39,210 nucleotides of DNA from an uncultured Collinsella sp. GTDB taxonomy: Bacteria > Actinomycetota > Coriobacteriia > Coriobacteriales > Coriobacteriaceae. The notes under the pieces were generated by a model. The model saw only the letters and a program-made list of their open reading frames with translations. It searched no databases and was not told where the DNA came from. Both the position numbers and the translations under genes were made by a program. Below are positions 31,520-39,210 of this stretch, piece by piece. The stretch is taken from positions 1 through 39,210 of the forward strand of contig CABPWH010000013.1 in the NCBI GenBank assembly GCA_902461085.1, given 5' to 3'. Numbering within the stretch: the stretch's first letter is position 1; each line of letters opens with the position of its first letter.

Positions 31520-32443
31520 ATGAACATCGTTCTTGCGATAGCGCAGGGCCTCGTGGTCATGCTGGTCGCGCCCTTCTTCTCCGGCCTCGCCCGTGTGATT
31601 CGCGCGAAGATGCACAATCGCCGCGGTCCGTCCATCCTTCAGGATTACCGGGACCTCGCGAAGCTCATGGCGCGTCCCGAGTCCGTGAGTTCCGACTCGA
31701 GCTTCGTGCTGCGCATCATGCCGCCGCTGTTCCTCGCGGTGTCGTTCATGCTCGCCATGGGCCTGCCCATGTTCACGCTCGAGAGCCCCATGCCCGTCTT
31801 TGGTGATGCCATCACCATCATGTACGCGCTCGCGCTGTCCCGCTTCTTCTTCGCGCTGTCCGGCGTGGATTCCTCCAACGCCTACGCGGGCTTCGGCGGT
31901 ATCCGCGAGCTCCTCATGAGCGTGCTCATCGAGCCGTCCATGCTCATCGCGCTGTTTACCGTCGCCATCGTGTGCGGCTCCACGGACATTGCGACCATGG
32001 GTCAGCACATCGTTACGGGCAACGTCTCGAGCGTCGTCGCCGTCATCCTCGCCGGCGTCGCCTTCGCGGCCGCCTGCTATATGGAGCTCGGCAAGCTTCC
32101 GTTCGATCAGGCCGAAGCCGAGCAGGAGCTCCAGGAGGGCCCGCTCGCCGAGCTCTCCGGCCCGTCCCTGGCCATGATGAAGCTCGCCATGGGCATGAAG
32201 CAGGTCGTGGTCGTCGCTTGGTTCACCTCCATCTTCATCCCCTGGGGAGAGCCCGCGACCATCGGCGTCACCGCTCTCGTGGGCGCCGTCGTCTTCCTTG
32301 TCAAGTGCCTGGTCGATTTCGTTGTCTGCGGCGTGCTCGAGAACTCCGTTTCCCGTTCGCGCTTCAAGGTGCTCGGTAACCAGACCTGGGCCGTCGTCGG
32401 CATCGCGGTCCTCGCGTTCGTCTTCGTCGTCGTAGGCGTGTAG
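31520..32443 (+). CDS. hyfC: Hydrogenase-4 membrane subunit HyfC (NuoH/HycD-like)
   Basis: A 307-residue membrane subunit that anchors the hydrogenase arm, related to NuoH and HycD. KMHNRRGPSILQDYRDLAKLM and ELGKLPFDQAEAEQELQEG carry the conserved charged loop that faces the quinone-like or ion-coupling chamber. AGAGGGGAGAGG precedes ATG 31520. It follows hyfB after 17 bases. Confidence 0.93.
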   Translation: MNIVLAIAQGLVVMLVAPFFSGLARVIRAKMHNRRGPSILQDYRDLAKLMARPESVSSDSSFVLRIMPPLFLAVSFMLAMGLPMFTLESPMPVFGDAITIMYALALSRFFFALSGVDSSNAYAGFGGIRELLMSVLIEPSMLIALFTVAIVCGSTDIATMGQHIVTGNVSSVVAVILAGVAFAAACYMELGKLPFDQAEAEQELQEGPLAELSGPSLAMMKLAMGMKQVVVVAWFTSIFIPWGEPATIGVTALVGAVVFLVKCLVDFVVCGVLENSVSRSRFKVLGNQTWAVVGIAVLAFVFVVVGV

Positions 32444-32459
32444 GGAGAAGGGAGAAACT

Positions 32460-33917
32460 ATGTCAATCGAATCGAGCTTGTCCCTCTTTGCCATGGTGGC
32501 GATCGCCGTCCCCATGCTGGGCTCCCTGCTCATCGTCATGCTGCCGCGTCCCTACGCTAAATGGATCTGCGCCTTTGCCGGCGGCATCGCCACGGTCGCT
32601 TCCGTTGGCTTGGCCGCGACGTTTGCCGGAAACGGCATGAACGCGGTCGATGTAACCTGGGCGAGTATGGGCCAGACCTTGGTCATGGGCTTCATATTCG
32701 ACCGGATGAGCACGCTGCTCGCACCCGCGTTCGTCGCTATCGGCCTGCTCGTCGTCATCTATTCGTTCCCGTACATGAGCGATAAGAACAAGGAGCATCC
32801 CGACGCGCCCCGTCGCCGCTTCTACGTGTACTTCTCCACGTTCATCGGCGCCATGGCCGGTCTCGCCTACAGCTCCACCATCGTCGGCCAGCTCGTTTTC
32901 TTCGAGATCACCGGCGTGTGCTCCTGGGGCCTCATCAGCTACTACATGACGCCCACGGCCAAGAAGGCCGGTATGAAGGCGCTCATCATCACCCATATCG
33001 GCGCTCTGGGACTCTACATCGGCGCGGCCTTCCTGTTCGCCGGAACCGGCACGTTCGCGCTGAGCGCGATCTCCCAGCTCGATTCCGGTATGAAGACCGT
33101 CGTGCTGCTGCTCATCCTGTTCGCCGCTTGGGCCAAGTCCGCCCAGTTCCCGCTCTACATGTGGCTGCCCTCCGCAATGGAGGCCCCCACGCCCGTTTCC
33201 GCCTACCTCCATGGCGCGTCCATGGTGAAGGTCGGCGTGTGCGTGTTCGCCCGCGCTCTTGCGAGTGCCGGCGATATCCCCGAGATCGTCGGTTGGGTCG
33301 CCATCATCGACGCCGTCGTGACCATGCTCTTCGGCTTCCTCATGTACCTGCCCCAGAAGGATATGAAGCGCCTGCTCGCCTTCTCGACGATCGCGCAGCT
33401 CGCCTACGTGTTCTTCGGCCTGGGCCTCTCCGTGTTCGGAAGCCAGATGGCGTTCAACGGCGCCGTCGAGCACATCTTCAACCACGCGTTCACCAAGACC
33501 CTGTTCTTCCTCATCGCCGGCTCCCTCAGCTTCACGCTGGGAACCCGTATGTTGCCCAAGATCCAGGGCCTCATGAAGAAGTACCCGGTCACGGGCGTGG
33601 GCTTCGCGGTCGCCGCGACCGCTATCGCCGGCGTGCCCCCCATGAGCACGTTCTTCTCCAAGTTCCAGATTATTTCCGGTGGCTTCGCGGTTGGTGCTTC
33701 CAACACGGTCATCTTCGTCCTCGTGTGCGTCATGGTCGTCGAGACCGTCGCCACCTTCGCATGGTTCCTGCGTTGGATGGGTAAGGTCCTGCCCGGTGAG
33801 CCGAGCGAGACCGTGGCCGCCGGCCAGCCCCTTCCGCGCGCCATGGCGTTCGTGTTCGTCGTCCTCATGATCATGGTCGTCGTCGCCGGTCCTCTGTCCT
33901 CTAGTTGGATGGGTTAG
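32460..33917 (+). CDS. hyfD: Hydrogenase-4 membrane subunit HyfD (antiporter-like, NuoL/M-type)
   Basis: A 485-residue membrane protein (E. coli HyfD is 479). WLPSAMEAPTPVSAYLHGASMVKVGV and QKDMKRLLAFSTIAQLAYV are the antiporter-like core motifs. HycDE-type FHL-1 lacks this subunit, so its presence marks an FHL-2 (hydrogenase-4) complex with extra ion-pumping capacity. It begins 16 bases after hyfC with GGGAGAA upstream. Confidence 0.92.
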   Translation: MSIESSLSLFAMVAIAVPMLGSLLIVMLPRPYAKWICAFAGGIATVASVGLAATFAGNGMNAVDVTWASMGQTLVMGFIFDRMSTLLAPAFVAIGLLVVIYSFPYMSDKNKEHPDAPRRRFYVYFSTFIGAMAGLAYSSTIVGQLVFFEITGVCSWGLISYYMTPTAKKAGMKALIITHIGALGLYIGAAFLFAGTGTFALSAISQLDSGMKTVVLLLILFAAWAKSAQFPLYMWLPSAMEAPTPVSAYLHGASMVKVGVCVFARALASAGDIPEIVGWVAIIDAVVTMLFGFLMYLPQKDMKRLLAFSTIAQLAYVFFGLGLSVFGSQMAFNGAVEHIFNHAFTKTLFFLIAGSLSFTLGTRMLPKIQGLMKKYPVTGVGFAVAATAIAGVPPMSTFFSKFQIISGGFAVGASNTVIFVLVCVMVVETVATFAWFLRWMGKVLPGEPSETVAAGQPLPRAMAFVFVVLMIMVVVAGPLSSSWMG

Positions 33918-33927
33918 GAGGTAGGAC

Positions 33928-34581
33928 ATGGGTTATTCGTTAGTCAATATCCTGGGCGGTCTTCTGATCGTGACCTCCACCATGGTGGTCGTCTCGAAGA
34001 CCATCCCGTCCGCCATTAAGTGGTACGCGATCCAGTCGGTTGTCCTGGTGGGCGTGCTGCTCACCCTGGGCCTCACCACCGGTGCCACCGAGCTTCTCAT
34101 GTGGGCCGCGTCGGCCTTCGTCACCAAGGTGATCCTCGTTCCGTTCATTCTCAACCGTGCCTACAAAAAGATGGGTTCGCCCGCCGATAGCACGCTGACC
34201 TCCTCCATCAAGCCGGCCTGGACCATCATCCTCACCGGTCTGGAGGTGGCCATCTGCTTCGCGGTGGTCACGCGCCTGAGCCTGCCCACCGCCGAGGTGG
34301 CCACTCCGGCCCTCGCCATCAGCTTCGCGCACTTCTTCGTCGGCCTCACGTGCATCATCTCCCAGCGCAACATCCTCAAGCAGATCTTCGGGTACTGCCT
34401 TATGGAGAACGGTAGCCACGTGACGCTCGCTCTGCTCGCGCCCACGGCCCCCGAGATCATCGAGATCGGCATCGCCACCGACGCCATCTTCGCCGTCATC
34501 ATCATTTCCGCCGTCGTCGTGAGGATTTGGAACGACACCAAGTCGCTCGACTCCCACGACCTGACCGAATTGAAGGGGTAG
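33928..34581 (+). CDS. hyfE: Hydrogenase-4 membrane subunit HyfE (NuoK-like)
   Basis: A 217-residue membrane subunit, one residue longer than E. coli HyfE. It is a small NuoK/MrpC-like protein with about six to seven spans; the segment FGYCLMENGSHVTLALLAP carries the conserved Glu in a membrane helix thought to act in ion transfer. TTAGGAGG precedes ATG 33928, next to the hyfD stop. Another FHL-2 marker. Confidence 0.92.
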   Translation: MGYSLVNILGGLLIVTSTMVVVSKTIPSAIKWYAIQSVVLVGVLLTLGLTTGATELLMWAASAFVTKVILVPFILNRAYKKMGSPADSTLTSSIKPAWTIILTGLEVAICFAVVTRLSLPTAEVATPALAISFAHFFVGLTCIISQRNILKQIFGYCLMENGSHVTLALLAPTAPEIIEIGIATDAIFAVIIISAVVVRIWNDTKSLDSHDLTELKG

Positions 34582-34584
34582 GCC

Positions 34585-36150
34585 ATGGATGTTTCAATGC
34601 TGACGGTCGCCCTGCTCGCTTGTCCTCTCGTGTTCTCCCTGATTATGGCTGCGCTCCCCAAGACGACGTCCTACAACGTCTTCGCGGGGCTCAACACCAT
34701 CTCCGTCGCGGCGACCCTTGTCCTTTCGGTCGTCACCGCGGGAACCATGCTCTCGAGCGGGCAGAATATCGACGCTTTGGGCCTGTGGCTCCATCTCGAT
34801 TCGCTCTCGTCGATCTTCGTCCTTCTGGTAGGCATCATCGGGTTCATCACCGGCGTGTACTCCATCTCCTATATCAAGATCGATATCGAGGAGAAGACCA
34901 TGCCGGCCGAGCGCACCAAGCAGTACTACGCGCTGTTCAGCCTGTTCGTCTTCACGATGCTGCTCGCCTGCCTGTCCAACAACATCATCCTCACCTGGGC
35001 GGCGGTCGAGGCCACTACGCTGTCGACCGTGTTCCTCGTGGGCATCTACAAGAACAAGCAGGCGCTCGAGGCGTCTTGGAAGTACGCGATGGTCTGCACC
35101 GCCGGTGTGGCCTTCGGCCTGTTCGGCACGCTGCTCATCTACGCGAACGCCGCCGATATCATGCCCAACGCGCATGAGGCCGCCTTCCTCACCTCCATCA
35201 TGCCCTACGCCGACCAGTTCGACCCGATGCTCGTGCGCCTCGCGTTCGCGTTCATCGTCATCGGCTTCGGCACCAAGGCGGGCCTGTTCCCCATGCACAC
35301 CTGGCTGCCCGACGCGCACTCCCAGGCTCCGAGCCCGGTCTCCGCGCTGCTCTCGGGCGTGCTGCTCAAGTGCGCCATGCTGGTGATCATCCGCTTCTAC
35401 TCCCTGTCCATCATCACGGTGGGCGACACCTATCCGCGAACGCTCCTGCTCATCCTGGGCACGCTGTCCATCCTGGTGGCTGCCCTGTGCATCTTCAAGC
35501 AGGACGATATCAAGCGCCGCTTCGCGTACTCCTCCGTCGACAACGTCGGCGTGGTCGCGCTGTGCCTGGGTATCGGTGGCCCGCTCGGTATCGCCGCCTG
35601 CCTGCTGCACTGCATCTTCCACGGCTTCACGAAGGCGCTCGCCTTCTGCATGGCCGGTAACATCCAGCACATCTACCACACCCGCGACCTGAACAAGATC
35701 AAGGGCGTCGTCGAGATCGCTCCCGTCACGGCAGCGCTCACCATCATCGCCCTGCTCGCGCTCGCCGCCTTCCCGCCGTTCGCCCTGTTCATCTCCGAGT
35801 TCCTCACCTTCGTGGCCGGCGTTCAGTCCGGTCCCATCTGGGTGGTCGTGCTCGTGGCCATCGGCCTCACCGGCGTGTACTTCGCCCTTACCGGCATCGC
35901 GCTCAAGTCCATCTTCGGCAAGGCGCCCGAGGGCATGAAGCGCCACGAGGTGCCCGCCCTCATGATCATCCCCGAGATCGCCCTCGCGATCGTGGTCATG
36001 TGGTTCGGTATCGCCACCCCGGTCGCCATCACGAGCGGCGTCGAGGATGCAACGTCCGTCGTTTTGAACCAGAGCGTCGAAGAGCTCCACGAGGCCCCTC
36101 TCTACCGCATGGTGTTCAGTTCCCAGACCAAGACAAGTGAGGTGAATTAG
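34585..36150 (+). CDS. hyfF: Hydrogenase-4 membrane subunit HyfF (antiporter-like, NuoN-type)
   Basis: A 521-residue membrane protein (E. coli HyfF 526). HTWLPDAHSQAPSPVSALLS and QDDIKRRFAYSSVDNVGVVAL are the antiporter core; LLHCIFHGFTKALAFCMAGN carries the His/Lys pair of the second half-channel. It is the third antiporter-like subunit with HyfB and HyfD, as in hydrogenase-4. Four bases separate it from hyfE. Confidence 0.93.
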   Translation: MDVSMLTVALLACPLVFSLIMAALPKTTSYNVFAGLNTISVAATLVLSVVTAGTMLSSGQNIDALGLWLHLDSLSSIFVLLVGIIGFITGVYSISYIKIDIEEKTMPAERTKQYYALFSLFVFTMLLACLSNNIILTWAAVEATTLSTVFLVGIYKNKQALEASWKYAMVCTAGVAFGLFGTLLIYANAADIMPNAHEAAFLTSIMPYADQFDPMLVRLAFAFIVIGFGTKAGLFPMHTWLPDAHSQAPSPVSALLSGVLLKCAMLVIIRFYSLSIITVGDTYPRTLLLILGTLSILVAALCIFKQDDIKRRFAYSSVDNVGVVALCLGIGGPLGIAACLLHCIFHGFTKALAFCMAGNIQHIYHTRDLNKIKGVVEIAPVTAALTIIALLALAAFPPFALFISEFLTFVAGVQSGPIWVVVLVAIGLTGVYFALTGIALKSIFGKAPEGMKRHEVPALMIIPEIALAIVVMWFGIATPVAITSGVEDATSVVLNQSVEELHEAPLYRMVFSSQTKTSEVN

Positions 36151-36154
36151 CACC

Positions 36155-37927
36155 ATGGCAGAACCTGAAAAGAAGGACTACGCTCGTCGCTGCGAAAGCC
36201 ACGTCGAGGCCCTGCGTGCTGCAGTGCCGGGCGCTATCGAGAAGGTCGAATGGCAGTGCGAGGACCAGCTGACGATCACCGTCAAGCAGGACAAGCTGCC
36301 CGAGGCCGTCCACTACCTGTATTACGAGCGTTACGGCTGGATTCCCGTGATCATCGGCAACGACGAGCGCAGTCTGTGCGGTCGCTACGCCGTGTACTAC
36401 GTCATCTCCATGGAGGGGGAGGACCCCGGCTGGGTGACCGTGCGCACCGAGGTCGATCCCGCCAAGATGACGTTCCCGTCCGTGACGCCGTTCGTCCCCG
36501 CCTGCGTGTGGGGCGAGCGCGAGCTGCGCGATATGTTTGGCCTGATTCCCGAGGGTCTGCCCGACCGCCGTCGCCTGGTGCTTCCCGACGATTGGCCCAG
36601 CGGGCTGTACCCGTTGCGCAAGGATTCGATGGATTACCGTTTCCGCCCCGCCCCCGCGAGCGACATGGAAAACTACGAATTCCTGGCCGACACCAAGGGC
36701 AAGGAGACTACGCTCGTCCCCATGGGACCGCTGCACATCACCTCCGACGAGCCCGGCCACTTCCGCCTGTTCGTGGAGGGCGAGACGATCGTCGATGCCG
36801 ACTACCGCCTGTTCTACGTGCATCGCGGTATGGAGAAGGTCGCCGAGACGCGCCTGAACTATGATGCCGTGACGTTCCTTGCCGACCGTATCTGCGGTAT
36901 CTGCGGCTGCGCCCACTCGGTGGCCTACGCCGAGGCTGTCGAGCGCGCCCAGGGCATTCACGTCCCGCCGCGCGCGCAGTACATCCGCGCCATCATGCTC
37001 GAGGTCGAGCGCCTGCACTCGCATCTGCTCAACATTGGCCTGGCATCGCACTACACCGGCTTCGATTCCGGCTTCCAGCAGTTCTTCCGCGTTCGCGAGA
37101 AGTCCATGGACCTGGCCGAGAAACTCTCCGGCCACCGCAAGACCTACGGCCTCAATGTGATCGGTGGCGTGCGTCGCGACATCTTGGCCGAGCAGAAACT
37201 CTCCACGCTCACGACCATCCACCAGCTGCGCTCCGAGGTCCAGGAGCTCGTCGACGTTTTGCTCTCCACGCCCAACTTTATTGAGCGCACGAGCGGCATC
37301 GGCATTCTGGATCGCAAGATCGCTCGCGACTTTTCGCCGGTCGGCCCGCTCATGCGTGGTTCGGGCTATGCCCGCGACGTGCGCTTTGACCATCCCTTCG
37401 ACGGCTACGCCGATCCGGACGTCCAAAAGATGCACGCCGCTACGGCCGACACCTGCGACGCCTTCGGCCGTACCGCCGTGCGTATCCAGGAGGTCTACGA
37501 TTCGATCGACATGATCGAGACCATGCTCGAGAACTGCCCGTCGGGCCCCATCCTCACCACGGATTGGGAGTACACCCCGCACAAGTACGCTATCGGCGCC
37601 ACCGAGGCGCCGCGCGGCGAGGACGTGCACTGGGCCATGCTCGGCAATAACCAGAAGTGCTATCGCTGGCGCGCCAAGGCCGCCACGTACAGCAACTGGC
37701 CGGTTCTGCGCTACATGTTCCGCGGCAACACCGTGGGCGACGCTGCGCTGATCGTCGGCTCGCTCGATCCGTGCTACTCCTGCACCGATCGCGTGACGGT
37801 GACCGATGTCGCCGCCAAGCGCGACCACGTGCTCGACAAGGAGCAGTTCGAGAACGTCTGGCGCGACAAGTCTCCGCTTGCGGGCGAGGGCACCATGGCC
37901 GCTCCGCTCGATGAGGAGGCGCTCTAA
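36155..37927 (+). CDS. hyfG: [NiFe]-hydrogenase-4 large subunit HyfG (NuoC-NuoD-like fusion)
   Basis: A 590-residue catalytic subunit that makes H2. Residues 1-170 are a NuoC-like domain (HYLYYERYGWIPVI, ACVWGERELRDMFGL). The rest is the NuoD/large-subunit domain. The Ni-binding cysteine pairs are both present: RICGICGCAHS with Cys247 and Cys250, and DPCYSC with Cys540 and Cys543, so it is a true hydrogenase, not a complex I subunit. About 50 residues follow the second pair, including a likely maturation-protease cleavage zone soon after it. Five bases separate it from hyfF. Confidence 0.95.
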   Translation: MAEPEKKDYARRCESHVEALRAAVPGAIEKVEWQCEDQLTITVKQDKLPEAVHYLYYERYGWIPVIIGNDERSLCGRYAVYYVISMEGEDPGWVTVRTEVDPAKMTFPSVTPFVPACVWGERELRDMFGLIPEGLPDRRRLVLPDDWPSGLYPLRKDSMDYRFRPAPASDMENYEFLADTKGKETTLVPMGPLHITSDEPGHFRLFVEGETIVDADYRLFYVHRGMEKVAETRLNYDAVTFLADRICGICGCAHSVAYAEAVERAQGIHVPPRAQYIRAIMLEVERLHSHLLNIGLASHYTGFDSGFQQFFRVREKSMDLAEKLSGHRKTYGLNVIGGVRRDILAEQKLSTLTTIHQLRSEVQELVDVLLSTPNFIERTSGIGILDRKIARDFSPVGPLMRGSGYARDVRFDHPFDGYADPDVQKMHAATADTCDAFGRTAVRIQEVYDSIDMIETMLENCPSGPILTTDWEYTPHKYAIGATEAPRGEDVHWAMLGNNQKCYRWRAKAATYSNWPVLRYMFRGNTVGDAALIVGSLDPCYSCTDRVTVTDVAAKRDHVLDKEQFENVWRDKSPLAGEGTMAAPLDEEAL

Positions 37928-37928
37928 T

Positions 37929-38645
37929 ATGCTGAAGCTTTGGAAGGTCAACGCCAAGGCCGGCGACGCGACGGTCAAGTACCCGTTTGCGCCGTTCCCC
38001 ACCAACAAGGACATGCGCGGCAAGCCCGAGCACAACGCCGAGCTCTGCATCGCCTGCGGTGCCTGCGGCGTGGCGTGCCCGGCCGATGCCATTCGCATGG
38101 ACACCGACCTTGCGGCCGATACCATCACCTGGTCGATCGACTACGGTCGCTGCATCTTTTGCGGCCGCTGCGAGGAAGCCTGCCCCATGGAGGCCATCAA
38201 GCTCACCGAGGAGTTTGAGCTGGCCGTCATGAGCAAGGACGACCTCACTAGCAAGAGCGTCTACACGCTCGAGCACTGCTCGCGTTGCGGCAAGCCGTTT
38301 GCCCCGCATAAGGAGATCGACTACGCCAAGCGCCTGCTGCAAAAGGCCGGCGGCATGGAGGCCATCCAAGCCGCCCGTACCGTCGGTATGTGCCAGGAGT
38401 GCAAGCGCGAGCTCGACGCCCTGCGCGCCGCATCGGCCGTAAAGACCGGCAACGCGCACGGCATGGCTGCCAACGAGACGCTTGCGTCCGGCGAGCCCCA
38501 GGGCCCCGGCATGGAGTATCTGGGCGGCCACGGCGTGAACCCGGAGTATATCGACCGCGAGCTTAACCCCGATGCGCCCGAGATTCCCGCCGGTCCGGCG
38601 CCGGTCGAGGGCATCATCATGGATTTTGAAATGAAGGAGGAGTAA
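37929..38645 (+). CDS. hyfH: Hydrogenase-4 iron-sulfur subunit HyfH (NuoI/HycF-like)
   Basis: A 238-residue peripheral-arm subunit with two [4Fe-4S] motifs (CIACGACGVACP and CIFCGRCEEACP) that wire electrons to the hydrogenase. Longer than E. coli HyfH (about 180): after residue 110 come two extra CxxC pairs (CSRCGKPFAPHKE and CQECKREL), which look like a zinc- or iron-binding unit, then a proline- and glycine-rich tail. ATG 37929 lies one base after the hyfG stop, so the two are coupled. Confidence 0.92.
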   Translation: MLKLWKVNAKAGDATVKYPFAPFPTNKDMRGKPEHNAELCIACGACGVACPADAIRMDTDLAADTITWSIDYGRCIFCGRCEEACPMEAIKLTEEFELAVMSKDDLTSKSVYTLEHCSRCGKPFAPHKEIDYAKRLLQKAGGMEAIQAARTVGMCQECKRELDALRAASAVKTGNAHGMAANETLASGEPQGPGMEYLGGHGVNPEYIDRELNPDAPEIPAGPAPVEGIIMDFEMKEE

Positions 38646-38647
38646 CC

Positions 38648-39210
38648 ATGGCCGAACCCACGCTTTTGCCCGAGCGGCTTCAGTACCGCCCGACCAAGAT
38701 CGAGCTCGACGAGAGCATCGAGAAGGCCAAGGCGACCCTTCTTAAGAAGATCAAGCGCTCGGTGTACGTCTACCGTGTCGACTGCGGCGGCTGCAACGGC
38801 TGCGAGATCGAGATCTTCGGTTCCATCACGCCCGTCTTTGACGTCGAGCGCTTTGGCATCAAGGTCGTGCCTTCGCCCCGTCACGCCGATGTGCTGCTGT
38901 ACACCGGCGCCGTGACGCGTGCCATGCGCATGCCGGCCCTGCGCGCGTTTGAGGCCGCACCCGATCCCAAGATCGTGGTGTCCTATGGCGCGTGCGGCTG
39001 CACCGGCGGCATCTTCTACGACAACTACTGCGTCTGGGGCGGCACGGATAAGATTCTGCCGGTCGATGTCTACATCCCCGGCTGCCCGCCCAGCCCCGCG
39101 CAGACCGTCTACGGCTTTGCCATGGCACTTGGCCTGCTGGACCAAAAGCTCCATGCCGAGACTACGGTGGAGGCTGCCGGCGAGCAGGCCGATATCCTTG
39201 CAGAGCGGTC
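38648..39210 (+). CDS. hyfI: [NiFe]-hydrogenase-4 small subunit HyfI (NuoB/HycG-like), 3' end beyond window
   Basis: The first 187 residues are present; the frame is open at the window edge. CGGCNGCEIEIFGS and GACGCTGGIFYDNY, with PGCPPSPAQTVYG, are the cysteines of the proximal [4Fe-4S] cluster of HycG/HyfI/NuoB subunits. This cluster passes electrons to the NiFe site in HyfG. GGAGGAG lies before ATG 38648, next to the hyfH stop. Maturation genes, regulator and formate channel, if present, would lie beyond the window. Confidence 0.94.
   Translation, partial: MAEPTLLPERLQYRPTKIELDESIEKAKATLLKKIKRSVYVYRVDCGGCNGCEIEIFGSITPVFDVERFGIKVVPSPRHADVLLYTGAVTRAMRMPALRAFEAAPDPKIVVSYGACGCTGGIFYDNYCVWGGTDKILPVDVYIPGCPPSPAQTVYGFAMALGLLDQKLHAETTVEAAGEQADILAER

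Noticed and set aside
36116..38128. 670-codon antisense frame opposite hyfG and hyfH
   Set aside because: Shadow frame crossing the hyfG-hyfH boundary; the plus strand has intact catalytic motifs.

Overview
The window is high-GC, densely packed bacterial DNA. It looks like a chromosome segment from an anaerobic gut Coriobacteriia, most like Collinsella or a close relative. That placement is inference from codon use, gene content and gene style; there is no rRNA or marker gene here to fix it.

Layout. (1) 1-2302, leftward: a lipid kinase (DagK/YegS type, cut by the window edge) and a ClC-type chloride channel/antiporter. (2) 2513-4265: molybdenum cofactor genes moeA and mogA. (3) 4469-7929: molybdate ABC importer modABC, whose ModB carries an unusual N-terminal extracytoplasmic domain. 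(4) 7930-8373: long leader with a 22-bp perfect palindrome, a short leader ORF with a strong ribosome binding site, and hairpins. (5) 8374-17255: two paralogous HgdB/DCCP-like iron-sulfur proteins around a complete dipeptide-type ABC importer (dppABCDF-like), followed by one HgdC/BadF-type ATP-dependent activator. (6) 17270-21620: a family 4-like glycosyltransferase translationally coupled to selD, then yedF, a DUF3343 gene and a cysteine desulfurase-like gene. This is a selenium-metabolism cluster, and SelD itself has an in-frame TGA (selenocysteine 17). (7) brnQ and two tRNA genes (Pro-TGG, Gly-TCC) with a clear promoter and terminator. (8) 23304-25553: an accessory pocket with a frameshifted AbiEi/DUF559-like gene, two copies of a repeated inverted repeat, and a PIN/RHH toxin-antitoxin pair. 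(9) 25978-39210: a formate hydrogenlyase locus comprising hydN-like ferredoxin, selenocysteine-containing fdhF (Sec140 with a good bacterial SECIS hairpin) and hyfABCDEFGHI, with hyfI cut by the window end. Gene order and protein sizes match E. coli hydrogenase-4 (FHL-2).

How it fits together. Molybdate uptake (ModABC), insertion of molybdenum into the pterin (MogA, MoeA) and selenophosphate synthesis (SelD) supply the two special cofactors of FdhF, which feeds electrons through ferredoxin-like subunits to the membrane [NiFe] hydrogenase. SelD is itself predicted to need selenocysteine, so selenium supply is autocatalytic. The least explained part is region 5-6: two single-chain, six-cysteine HgdB-like proteins sharing one activator, a peptide-type importer in between, and a glycosyltransferase overlapping selD.
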